A DNA stretch of 64,000 nucleotides from Chamaecrista fasciculata (Eukaryota > Streptophyta > Magnoliopsida > Fabales > Fabaceae), in contig QANZ01008267.1 of NCBI GenBank assembly GCA_003254925.1, positions 62,119 through 126,118 on the forward strand, written 5' to 3'. Position numbers and translations under genes: made by a program. The notes beneath the pieces were generated by a model. The model was not told where the DNA came from. It saw nothing but the letters and a program-made list of their open reading frames with translations, and made no database searches. Positions 27,489-38,145 of this stretch are shown piece after piece. Numbering within the stretch: the first letter of the stretch is position 1; each line of letters begins with the position of its first letter.

Positions 27489-28545
27489 TATTAATTTTTT
27501 TTTGTTATTGCATTTTCAAGATTGTGAATTTATGTGTGTCTTTGGTAGGATGGGGGTCATGTAAACTGTGAAGAGAGAGATACATTCATTATATTGGCTC
27601 GTCAATCTGTAATTGTATTGTATGCATGATAAGCGTTCTGATTTTGTCTGGTCTCGTTGTCTTTCATTTTCTACGTCTTAATTTCGTCGGCACGTAATCA
27701 TGATCCCAAGCAAGTGACAGATAGGAGGGTGCTCCCACGCGCTGCGAAGAAGATGATTATTTTTNTTCCTTTCCATGCATTTCTTGTGGAGTTAGTGAAA
27801 AAATATGATTTCCATGAAATAAAAATATATAAAAACTATATTTTGTCTTTCTCTCTCTTATTTTCTCTTCCTTTCTCTCTCATACTCTACAAGAAATGTA
27901 AAGAAAGGAACTCTAGAGGATCCATTTCCGTCATGTAAACTGTGAAGAGAGAGATACATTCATTATATTGGCTCGTCAATCTGCAATTGTATTGTATGCA
28001 TGATAAGCGTTCTGATTTTGTCTGGTCTCGTTGTCTTTCATTTTCTACGTCTTAATTTCGTCGGCACGTAATCATGATCCCAAGCAAGTGACAGATAGGA
28101 GGGTGCTCCCACGCGCTGCGAAGAAGATGATTATTTTTGTCCATTGTGAATCTTCAGGAATCTTTCTTTGCCCCGTTTCAAAAGGTTCATTAATTACCTG
28201 GGTATTAACAAGTAGCCATACATCTTATCTTAAGCTTTGACTTTGCAGTAGTTTAAACAGAAAGTTCGGTGTTTATTTATCCTTTTATGGACACACAAGT
28301 TATGTACGAGATCGAAGTAGTGAAAGCCCCACAAGATAGGGCTAGCGAAGGATTCAGGGTCATACCGTTTTAATTATGAATTATGATGATGGGAATATAA
28401 TGTGGTAGAGGAATGACAAGTATTGAAGAAAGCGGAATATATATTTATAAAACATATAAATTCCTGAAGGCGAAGATGAATATATAATGATGTGAGGTTG
28501 AACAACCAAAATGAATTCGAAAATAGCTGCAATTGCGGTGGATTA
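27489..28545. other. Upstream region of the DUF641 gene with duplicated segment
   Basis: The likely promoter and 5'UTR of the minus-strand DUF641 gene, disrupted by the 208-bp direct duplication and one N. The frames at 27657-27938 and 28031-28240 are the same short peptide repeated by that duplication and are not credible genes. Confidence 0.5.
27557..28138. repeat. 208-bp direct duplication, 374-bp spacing, joined by an N
   Basis: 27557-27764 and 27931-28138 are the same sequence with one difference seen (TGTAATT against TGCAATT). The first copy ends exactly at the ambiguous base 27765. The 165-bp spacer ends a few bases after ACTCTAGAGGATCC (27910-27923). Confidence 0.9.
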
Positions 28546-28589
28546 ATAGTTAATAGTAGTTTGGCCAAAAAAAACATAGTTAATAGTAG
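28546..28589 (+). repeat. Micro-insertion flanked by 14-bp direct repeats (site B)
   Basis: ATAGTTAATAGTAG occurs at 28546-28559 and 28576-28589, enclosing the 16-nt insert TTTGGCCAAAAAAAAC. Same structure and same TGGCCAAAA core as the site at 24973-25028. Confidence 0.8.
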
Positions 28590-29126
28590 GAATATAGAGA
28601 TGGAAAGGGATTAGTGCATGTGCATGTGAAGTTAATAAATAAGAGAGCAGTGACGATAGGAGTGGGTGTGGTCCAATGGCAAGCTGCATTACTGTGCCAG
28701 CTGACTCGTGTCATACAAATTTATCTTTTTGTAGGAAATCACGTGCACGTGTCCCCACCTCTCTCTCTCTCTCTCTCACGGTCATGGCTGCAGCCTCTAC
28801 TTCTCCGTATACTCCATCTCTGAGGTGCTTTTTCAGTTTACTTTTTCCCCACTACAAACAAATCAACTCATCCATATATTTATCCCCGACCACGCTCTAC
28901 GCACGTGCGCTTGCACCAAAATTAAACATATATAGATATAGAATCCATCATGATTCAACTTCTTTATACAAAATAATATATACGTTAATTGCACAATATA
29001 TAATATTTAAGTTCTAAAATAACTACAGCTATTTCTAAGGAAAGCAACTACAAGATGACCACAAACATCATAATCGTGTTGATCATTGATATAATAATGG
29101 GAAGAACGAGAAGAACGAGGCTTTTT
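28590..29126. other. Gene-free stretch with G-boxes and a CT microsatellite
   Basis: A less AT-rich patch at about 28640-28860 with overlapping G-box words (CACGTGCACGTGTCC, about 28740-28754) followed by a CT dinucleotide run at 28758-28777. This looks like promoter-type sequence, but no gene follows on either strand within reach. The frames at 28614-29017 are unrecognised. Confidence 0.4.
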
Positions 29127-29173
29127 TATCCAAATCTCTGTTTTTTTTTTCATGAAATATCCAAATCTCTGTT
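29127..29173 (-). repeat. Micro-insertion flanked by 16-bp direct repeats (site E)
   Basis: TATCCAAATCTCTGTT occurs at 29127-29142 and 29158-29173, enclosing the 15-nt TTTTTTTTCATGAAA. Read on the minus strand the insert is TTTCATG plus an A tail. Confidence 0.75.
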
Positions 29174-29274
29174 ACCTAATTATGTAGGTAGAAGCATGCA
29201 TAGGGAGCTGCAGATTTTAACCATATAACTATAATAATCAGCGTGTCACCGTACTGGCGGCGACCACTCGCATA

Positions 29275-29361
29275 GATAACAATAGCTTTTTTTTTTTTTT
29301 TTTTTTTTNNNNNNNNTTTTTTTTTTTTTTTTTGTTTGGTTGCCGATAACAATAGCTTTTT
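29275..29361 (-). repeat. Poly(T) insertion with N run, flanked by 17-bp direct repeats (site D)
   Basis: GATAACAATAGCTTTTT is present at 29275-29291 and 29345-29361. Between them lies a poly(T) run interrupted by eight N (29309-29316), ending GTTTGGTTGCC. On the minus strand this reads GGCAACCAAAC plus an A tail. Real length is uncertain because of the N run. Confidence 0.7.
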
Positions 29362-31192
29362 AATTGTTATCTACAACAACAATTCACGACATAGCAAAGT
29401 AGTAGAAAAGGACACCGTACCGTTTTAAGGAATTTCTGCTAAAACAAGAAAATAGATAAATCCTGAAATTGGTCAACCTGACAGACTGCATGATCAATGT
29501 TTAATTTGAACTTACCAATTTGAACATTTGCTTATCAATTCTTTTCATGATCAGGTGACCAATTCTTAACATCAAACAGGGAAAAAATTTAAAGAAGTGA
29601 CCAATTCTTCGCGCGCTCATTTTTCCGGCGAATTGGTTTATCCAATATTAATTTTCTCATTATTTTAAAGAACAATATTTCAAATTCCATGTGATCATCT
29701 AAAATATTATTTCATCTCACTTATTGCATGATGCAACAAGTTACATCATATACTTATCCCTTATACAAATATTCTATCTTATTGCTAAATTAGATACACC
29801 TGAAAAAGTTTATTTATACTTTACCGTTCTACATGCTTAGCTTAATTAGTTTCCGTGTGATTTTGGTATATTGACATGCTTTGATCATTGATGTATCTGT
29901 TGGGATTATTTAATTAGTCTCGAATTTAAGCCATTAGCCTTATAACAAATTAACTACCCATTGACAAATTATCTGAAAATCGGGTTCGTTCTCTCTCAGC
30001 CACTAATTGTCTTTTGAGTATGAATTTGTATTTTGCGTTTCTTTCTGAATATAACTGATTCATATAAAAAATGAGTAGTGCAGAGTGTACTTTAAAAGAA
30101 TGAATTATAGCATGCAATATATGTGGTTTTTTTTTTTTCTAAAAAAAATGTTAGATTATATATGTAATTGGAGATGCCGAGATGGTATGTCATAAAAGAG
30201 AAATTTCAAAAAATTCTACTTAGCTTTAAATATTGAGAATGAGATTATATTAGAATTACATATTGTTAACGTTCACTTACAAAATCTTCACATCAATAAA
30301 CAATAACAGAATTTGAATTCATAATTTTGTTAGTCATGACTTATTAGTCAATTTTTTATCATCTGAAATTCTGAATTAAGTTTTGTTGGTATTGTGCGAG
30401 TTTGTTGGACCACCAGCAGTGAATGCTCCATATATGATAATAATGATATTGATATACCATAAGTCTAATAACAATTTTGTATATATGAAAAAAAAAAACG
30501 AGTCTATAACATTTATTCAATCACATCATTAAGAAACTTTGTTCCCAAATATATACAAATTATATTCATTTATTTTTGTCCCTCTCGTTACTGTAATAAA
30601 ATAAAAAAAATGTCAAGTCCTCTATGGTTTTTGTAACAAAAAATATATTTTTCTAAAAGTAAAAATAAATAGAGGGAATTTACAAATTATTTAATGATAT
30701 TGGGTCAACAATTTAGACTTGAGAAATGAACATAGTTTATTTTTGACTGTTGTAAACTATTTAGTCATTTAAATGTTATATGTTTACTAACATGACGTAG
30801 TTTAATTTTGTAAAATATCATTATAATATCTTAATTAGTTAAAAAAATAAATTAAATTATTATTGTTCCACTAATTAAAGTTCAAACGGGTAAGAATGGT
30901 GACACTGAGACTTATTATGAGTATTCATCTCACATTTATATATAACTCATATTTAAACGAAGAAGAGAAAGTAAAAAAATGAAATTTTCTTGTAATAGTG
31001 TTCTTGAATTTTAGCTAATGATATTGTTAAAATTAAAAGAAGTAAACTTTTGGGACAATTCTTAACACTTTTTATACCTCTCTTACTAATATGTGATATA
31101 TGTGATATTTGGTAGTGAGTTGGTGTCTTGCTAACACATGTGTATTTAATAATCATGTCAATAGTTGAAATGATGGAGAAATTAAGTCTCTA
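29362..31192. other. Gene-free AT-rich DNA
   Basis: No recognisable coding sequence. The 67-codon frame at 30953-31156 on the minus strand is unsupported. Confidence 0.5.
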
Positions 31193-31201
31193 AAAATTAA
31201 A

Positions 31202-31656
31202 GGTAAAAGTGCACTGGTCCTATAATTTTGGCAAAAGTTTTAATTCGGTCCCATAATTTTTTTTGTTGCAATTATGGTCCCATAACTTTGGCAAAGGTCT
31301 CAATTTGGTCCCATAACTTTTTTTGTTGCAATTTTAGTTTCATAACTTTTGAAAACGTCTCACTGTTGGTCCCAATACTGATTTCCATCCATTATCTGTC
31401 ACTAAAGATGATCTGACGTACTGAGTTGGATGATGACGTGACAAATATGAGTGATATTATGGGATAGATGAAAATCAGCTTGGGACCAACGGTGAGACTT
31501 TTTAGAAGTTATGGGACCAAAATTGCAAAAAAAAAAAGTTATGGGACCAAATTGAGACCTTTGCCAAAGTTATGGGACCAAAATTGCAATAAAAAAAGTT
31601 ATGGGACCAAATTGGAACCTTTGCCAAAGTTATGGGACCAAAAGTACACTTTAGCC
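31202..31656. mobile_element. Fold-back MULE-type MITE with perfect 9-bp TSD
   Basis: A 455-bp non-coding element flanked by a perfect 9-bp duplication AAAATTAAA (31193-31201 and 31657-31665). Each arm is close to 190 bp and built of two or more tandem units (GGTCCCATAACTTTGGCAAA, GGTCCCATAACTTTTTTTG, GTTGCAATTTT), with the other arm their inverse. A short unique centre lies at about 31390-31465. The TSD length and long, internally repetitive TIRs fit a non-autonomous Mutator-like element. The small frames inside are not genes. Confidence 0.88.
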
Positions 31657-31665
31657 AAAATTAAA

Positions 31666-32042
31666 TAATTGATGTTTATATTATTGGACGACTAGATAAT
31701 ATATTTTTATTATTTTAAAAAATAGAAAAGTATAAAAGTTGAGAGAACGAATAAATAATTGAAATTATAGTTAATCCATGCCGTTAAGGAGAATATTTAA
31801 TTATATAAAAAAAAGGCCACAACAAACTAAACGACGAGGAGAAGAGAATGTGAATTGCGATGTGAGAATGTGGCGAGAATTGAGAGAAGAAGAAAGACGC
31901 AGTGTAATTGTCTCCATGTTTCGGCAGGATGAAATTAGGTTGATCCGCCTAAAGAATTAGCTTGATCTCCCCCCAAAATGGAAATCCATAAAGCAAGAAG
32001 AGGCATAAACTGAAGAAAAAGTATTGCCGCCGGCCACCACAA
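31666..32042 (+). promoter_or_regulatory. Presumed promoter/5'UTR of the DHHC gene
   Basis: The interval between the MITE and the DHHC start codon. It has purine-rich leader-like sequence at about 31815-31900. No clear TATA box was identified. The transposon lies about 390 bp upstream of the ATG. Confidence 0.4.
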
Positions 32043-35031
32043 ATGGAGCGACCCAGAGGAATCATCATGGCGGGGAAGGCTTACAAGTTCTGTACGGTGC
32101 TGCGAGCCCTTGGTTACGTCATGATCGTATTGGTTCTCGCCATTGTCGGCTTTACTTATTACGCCGTCGTCTTCGCTAACTACGGACCTGCTCTATTCCA
32201 TGGCGGTCTTGATTCCCTCACTTCTTTAGCTGTATTGGTTCTTTTCCACGCTCTGGTACTTCTTCTTCCACCACATTTTGAACCATCGTGACGACTAGGA
32301 GAAAAAAAAATCCTTCGTCTTAATTGTTAGTTGTATATTAATACATATCATCTACGATTTTCTGAGTTTGAGGTATTAAGGATTCACTACATTATAAACT
32401 TTGGCTATGGATGGGAATTTTTCTCCCATTAAATTAAGAAAGAGGTAATACTGGACTAATAATCAGTTAATTTCAATTAATTTTGACAATTATTTCCAAT
32501 AAGTTTACTGCCTATATATGTAGCTGGTGATGCTATTGTGGAGCTACTTTTCTGTTGCTCTAACGGATCCTGGGGGTGTGCCGCCAAATTGGAGGCCCCA
32601 AATTGACGAGGAGAGGTGTGATGGAAATTCATTGCTGCAGTCAGCATTGGCTGGTCCAAATTTTGCTTCAAATGATTTCAGTGTATTTTGTGAATCAGCA
32701 AGTCGAAACATAAGGTTCTGTCGAAAGTGCAACCAGTTTAAACCTCCTCGGAGTCATCATTGTTCTGTTTGTGAGTTCTTTTCCATGACATTTACACTTC
32801 TGATCATATTTCTGGGTAAACATTAACAGATGCTTGATTTTAGGTGGGAGATGTATTCTGAAAATGGATCATCACTGCATTTGGATTGTAAATTGTGTGG
32901 GCGCGTTGAACTACAAGTATTTTCTTCTTTTCTTGGTATGTAACTACTTATCGAACAGTAAACTATCTCTGAAGCTAATTGATGCATATACTGTTATTAA
33001 ATGGTGTATGGATTAATTCTGTTTAGCATAAGTATTTTTCTGTATTGTTTAATCATATTATGAGGTGCATTTTCAGTTACTAATGCCCTTTATTATGAAG
33101 ATCAATGAAATTGAAGAACTGAACTATAATTTATATAATAAGGAAGATGCAGACAAGTAATCTTGTTCCCTCATTAAGTATTTTATTTATATGGCACTGT
33201 TTCTGTGTTTAAATTGGGGTATAGGGTTGATGTTATGGTAAGTGGTCTCAAACTGCACAAAAAAGAAAAATATTGCAGACCGCAGGACATAACCAAATTA
33301 CTGGGGACGAAAGGAAGACAACTGATTATAATATTGAAGCAGATTAGGACAGGAATAACATCTTCATCACTTATTTTTTCTGCAGTTTTATACATTCCTT
33401 GAGACAACTTTTGTCACTATATCATTACTGCCATATTTTATGGCATTCTTTTCTGATGTTGAGATTTCTGGAACATCAGCAAACCTTGCGGTCTCATTTG
33501 TTGCATTCGGTGAGTTCTTGAAAGGTGATTTTATGTTTAATGTATTGCCGCCATTCTTACCTTATTCATAACCGTTTTTGTTCTATGCGTCATTACATGC
33601 AGTTTTGAACATGGCTTTTGCAATAAGTATTATGAGCTTTGCAATTATGCACCTGTCTTTTGTGTCATCTAATACTACCACCATAGAGGTGACTTTTTTC
33701 AGTATTAACACTTTTTCCTTCCCTTTATTTAGCTATGCCTTCGAACTTCTGTTTTACTAGTATTCTTTTTTCTTTTCTTTTCTGTTCTTCTAAACATTTT
33801 TATCAGGCATGTGAGCAGAAAACCAGTGCCAAATGGTCTTATGACCTTGGCTGGAGGAAGAATTATGAGCAGGTAACATCTATTTTTCTCTAAGCCATGC
33901 ATGCTATTTATTCGTATTACTGTCAACCAGTGATTTAGGATAGTAAGTAAACTTAAAGAGAGTCGGACATGCAAAACTATGATCGTAGAAAGTAATGCAT
34001 TCGATGGTGATAAAGTAGTACCAATATTCATTTTGTTGGTTTCACATACTCATAAATCTTAATGTTATATTATTCATATTATAGATCACATTATCATAAC
34101 AGAAGCATGATTGAGATGGTCATAACTGTTTTAATTTTTAATCACGGATTCACGGTAGCTGGGGTGTATGATAGAAATAGACACTATTGGACCCAAGCGT
34201 TCAGCCCCAATATTGTACAACCTATTTTTGGTCGGTAGATGTCCCAGGTGGCTAGGTTGTTCCTGTCCTCCTCATCCTTTGTTCCATGTAGTGAAAAAAG
34301 ACAGAGACTCACTGCTGGCGATTAACACATGACTGCTGTATCTTACGGCAATATGATCCCTATCTTTTGATTAGATGTAACAAACCTTTTGGTACATTAA
34401 TATTTACATTCTTCGGAATTTAGGATACCTGGTACCAATTATATAATTAACATTTAAAATTATCACTTTAGTATGGTAATCGAAAGTTGTCAAAGAAATT
34501 ATTCAATTGGTCTTTGGTATTTTATAAAAAAAATAGTAAAGGTTAAAACTTAAAACTTCTCAAATATAAGATCCCTGTGCTTTTTGGATGATTATAAGAT
34601 GCCATCTAAAAAGTGGCATACTATTGCTTAGAGCATCTTAAATACCACTATTACATTTTAGATTCTGACATCCAATAAATTAGGATGAAGATGATGATAT
34701 AATATCAAACTATTCCTTATCAGTTATCACAACACTCTCTATTGTTGCTATTGGTCTTCTTTTCAGACATAACTTATAATAAGACATTTGAACGTTAGAA
34801 TTATGTGGAACAATGCAATAGTAGATATGAGTGTAATCTAATGTAGTCAGAAGCCTAGTTTAAAGGCATCACTTGTCATGATCATGCATATATTTTTCTC
34901 AGGTATTTGGCACCGATAAAAGGTACTGGTTGATCCCAGCATATTCAAAGGAAGATTTGAGACAAATGCCAGCGTTAAAGGGACTTGAATATCCAACAGT
35001 GCCTGAAGTAGAAGCCCTCCAACAATTATAA
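32043..35031 (+). CDS. DHHC-type protein S-acyltransferase (PAT13/PAT14-like)
   Basis: A polytopic membrane enzyme that attaches palmitate to cysteines of target proteins, expected in Golgi or related membranes. Seven exons in one frame: 32043-32255, 32524-32770, 32844-32935, 33386-33509, 33603-33688, 33807-33872 and 34903-35031, giving 318 aa. Two hydrophobic segments (about residues 18-40 and 58-82) precede a DPG motif ([10 protein letters not shown]). The cysteine-rich domain has [20 protein letters not shown] and the catalytic DHHC at residues 162-165, followed by IW rather than the common PW. Two more membrane spans lie at about 182-245, followed by a TTxE motif (TTIE). A second in-frame Met (residue 9, MAGKAYKF) could be the true start, since related proteins begin near there. 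PAT13 and PAT14 are the nearest plant relatives I recognise. Confidence 0.93.
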
Positions 35032-36840
35032 AAACAAGGGACTAATGTTGACAGAATTTCTGGCTGACCTCTGACTAGCAGACTAGAAGCTTTGAACTTG
35101 GTAATTTATGCTACAACATGCTATATATATTTGCTTAGGACAAAGATGTTGTTATTGATAGGCAAAGGCATTATTTAAACTCTAAATTTTACATCAACTT
35201 TCAATTTTGTTCCTAATATTTTTTTATTGTCAATTTTGTCTCAAAAATTTTATATTTTAATCGACTTTATCTTTTACTCTTATTTTGTGAAATATTAAAA
35301 ATGAAATCGACAACAAAAAAAATATTAGAAATAAAATTAAAAATTGATATAAAATTTGTGATTTTTTTTTTTATAAATAAAGTTTGGGATGTAAAAAGTG
35401 TGTTTGCCTTATTGATTGAATATAAATGGACAGGTTGCCATTACTGTGAACTGGGAGCGCCTTCATTGGGGTTCTACCTGTGTTGTCGCGATTTCAGTCC
35501 AGCCCAGGCAGCATCTGACTACTTTTATGAGCATCGATTTTTTTTTAATTTTTTTTTTTCATATTGGTTTCCTCTTGCATATATTATTGACCTCTCGATT
35601 CAGAATTTTTGCATGATTAAAATATGAGTGATGGTAGTGATAAGGTCTCCGTCTCACCAATACAAGAGTGTTTGCAAATTCATTTTCTTCGCAAGCTAAT
35701 CCAATAGGACAATAGGAGGGCGCGTTCAGCCTTGAATTGTACAGTTTGATATCTATTTCCAAATGTCGATTTTGAGAGCTGCCAAGATCCAAGAAATTCT
35801 ACCGATGGTTTCAATATTCAATTTTTGAAATAAATACTTATGATTTCCTTTTTTTTTTTTTCCTAACGAAAGAGAGACATTTAGAATCAGTAGTGGTTGG
35901 TAAACTACAGCCTAAGTGAGAGAATCCTAGTTCAACCCTTAGAGTCAATACTATTACATGGATATGCGAAGGATATTCATGACATTAATCGAAAAAGACA
36001 GACATTTAAAAATACACAGGATATTTTTATGATTATTAAAGTTGAAATAAACAAAATAGTTTTGAGAATATTATAAAATATCTAAAGAATATTTTAATTA
36101 ATCTAAATAATTTTTTTGATAGTCTTAAAAATTATTATTCTCGGACATCACATTTCTAAAAATATAATTTTGAGACTAAAAAATCAATCCATATACTAAA
36201 CATTTTCTTTATGCGTAAATCAATCCTCAAACTGGTAAATTTATCTTGATTTTTGATATTTTGAGCTATCTTTTAAGTTCAAAACTTGATATGAAATTTA
36301 AATTTCAAAAACAATCAAATTTTGAAGATAAGATATTCAAAATATTAAATTTTAACTAATATTTATCTATTTTAAATTCAATCTTAGGATAAAAGTGAAA
36401 TCAAATAATATAATTTTTATAATAATATTATAATTTAAATACAAATATATTAATAATTATCTCTATATAAAATAGACAAAATTATAGAGTGATAAAAACA
36501 AAAAGTTGCGCACTAATCACAATGATCTCAGCATTTTCGAAGAAAATTTTATAATTTTATATATTTTTATTACTAACGCTCTTAATTGAACAAATAAAAA
36601 TGGTAAAATATAACATATATCTAAAATATAGGCAAATTTTGAGTCTTATTTTATTTTAAAGTGTTAATACAAGTGTGATTGTTGCCATTAATTTTGAAGG
36701 GACTCTGTATATAAGGAGCTCGTTGCATACGAAAGGTTAAAAAACTTGACCTCTTGAAAATTTACGATCTGCATGTCAAGAGGTCGAGAATTTGGAAAAA
36801 CTTCCCATTTAAGAGGGTGAACAAAAAGAAAAACACCTTG
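35032..36840. other. Intergenic DNA downstream of the DHHC gene
   Basis: The 3'UTR of the DHHC gene followed by AT-rich DNA. It contains a fold-back structure (35184-35360). The sequence at about 35890-35950 (GTTGGTAAACTACAGCC, CTAGTTCAACCC) weakly resembles a SINE head, but not enough to call. No gene recognised. Confidence 0.45.
35184..35360. repeat. AT-rich fold-back (MITE-like)
   Basis: About 48-bp imperfect inverted arms: AAATTTTACATCAACTTTC and CCTAATATTTTTTTATTGTC on the left pair with the inverse on the right (GACAACAAAAAAAATATTAG, AATTGATATAAAATTTGTG). No clear target duplication was found. Confidence 0.55.
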
Positions 36841-38145
36841 ATATCTTCTTCCCAAGCCCAATCGACTTTCCCTTTTGCCTCTCCATCTAATAAACTATTG
36901 ATCGGAAAACTATAGGCTACAAATTCTCATCTGGGCTCTGGCAATTCCTTGTTTCGAACCAAGTAGTTTCCGACGTGATCGTCTCTATACTTCTTGATAT
37001 TCTGATAAGGTATTCCTCTCTCCAAAGCTTGATTTCCCTCCTTTATATATACGCATTGATGCTTATGGGATTGATCTTCATTGTTATTTCGTTTTTTCTT
37101 ACGCTGATATTTGAACGTTGTTTTGTGGTTACTGCTTTTGCTTGATTTCATTGTTTTTTGTGTTTTAACTCAGCCATAACTCGCACTCTCGTTGGTCTGA
37201 TTTTGAGTTGTTCACTCTTTTGTTCTTGTGCTGCTGTCTGCTATTTTCTTCATTTATTTTTTGCAATCTTTGGCTTTTAGCTATGAGCTTCTATTTTGCC
37301 CCCTCCAATATAAGTTTCCTTTAATATACTAATTGGCATTTATGACAATTGACATCTTTTGCTGTTTCTTCTGGTTCTGAGCATAGTTTTGACAATTCTA
37401 GAGTTATTTTTGGTAGTGATCCTTGTTTGAAAGTCGTTTGTCGGTGCCTCTGTAGAAGTCTCACATTGCTTGGTTAAAGAACATTCTAACTCTATATATA
37501 TAATGAGGCAATCCTCTCCCTTTAAGAGCTCTTTTGAGGTGAGTTAGGCCTTTCTATATGGTATCAGAGCCTGATTTGGGCATGTGGGATGAGCCTTATT
37601 GTGGGCTGCCCTGAGAATAACCCCGTTGGCTTCACGCTCCTAATGTCAGGCGTGTAGAAGTCTCACATTGCTTGGTTAAAGAACATTCTAACTCTATATA
37701 TATAATGAGGCAATCCTCTCCCTTTGAGAGCTCTTTTGGGGTGAGTTAGACATCTGATTCTGAGTGAGTGTGTTTAAACTTTGACGGCGTGTTAGTCGAA
37801 ATATCTTTATGCACCTTTGGAAGACCTTTCCTACTGCGCCTTTTTACCATTTTGCATAACTTGGTCTTAGACTTTGTGTGAACCGTGAAAGTTCACATAT
37901 AGAGATATTTTTTGTTCCTGTACTTAGCATTTGGAGAATGATCGATCTTTTAATACTTTTTAGTTTTCACGTTTTGATGAAACATTCAGATCTGATCCTG
38001 GAAATAACCAAAGCAGATATTTAAGTTTTTGCTTCTTCAATGCTATATATAGTTATTTACATAATTACATGTTGATTATCCTGCATACACTGAGGGTATG
38101 TAATACTTAACTATTTTTTTGTTCCCACAGGGTTTCACTTTGATA
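36841..38145 (+). promoter_or_regulatory. Probable 5'UTR exon and leader intron of the MLF-like gene
   Basis: The coding start at 38146 lies 16 nt after a strong splice acceptor (TTCCCACAG, ending 38130), so the leader must be spliced. A plausible upstream exon ends at GATAAG|GTATTCC (donor near 37007), preceded by pyrimidine-rich leader sequence from about 36840. The resulting intron of about 1.1 kb contains the TRIM-like element at 37451-37750. The exon 1 boundaries are inferred and need transcript support. Confidence 0.5.
37451..37750 (+). mobile_element. TRIM-like mini LTR retrotransposon
   Basis: Two direct LTR-like repeats of about 100 bp: 37451-37558 and 37653-37750. Both begin TGTAGAAGTCTCACATTGC and contain CTCTATATATATAATGAGGC. 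Directly after the first is TGGTATCAGAGC (37559-37570), the classic primer-binding site complementary to initiator-Met tRNA. The internal part is only about 94 bp and non-coding, the size of terminal-repeat retrotransposons in miniature. The end of the second LTR diverges from the first, and I found no target duplication. Confidence 0.8.

Noticed and set aside
27657-28240. Two frames starting with the same peptide
   Set aside because: Generated by the 208-bp direct duplication, not a tandem gene family.
28640-28860. G-box and CT-rich patch as a promoter of a small gene
   Set aside because: No credible open frame follows on either strand; kept only as a description of the interval.
37559-37570. 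TGGTATCAGAGC as a piece of a tRNA gene
   Set aside because: It is the complement of the initiator tRNA 3' end and sits just after an LTR, so it is a primer-binding site.
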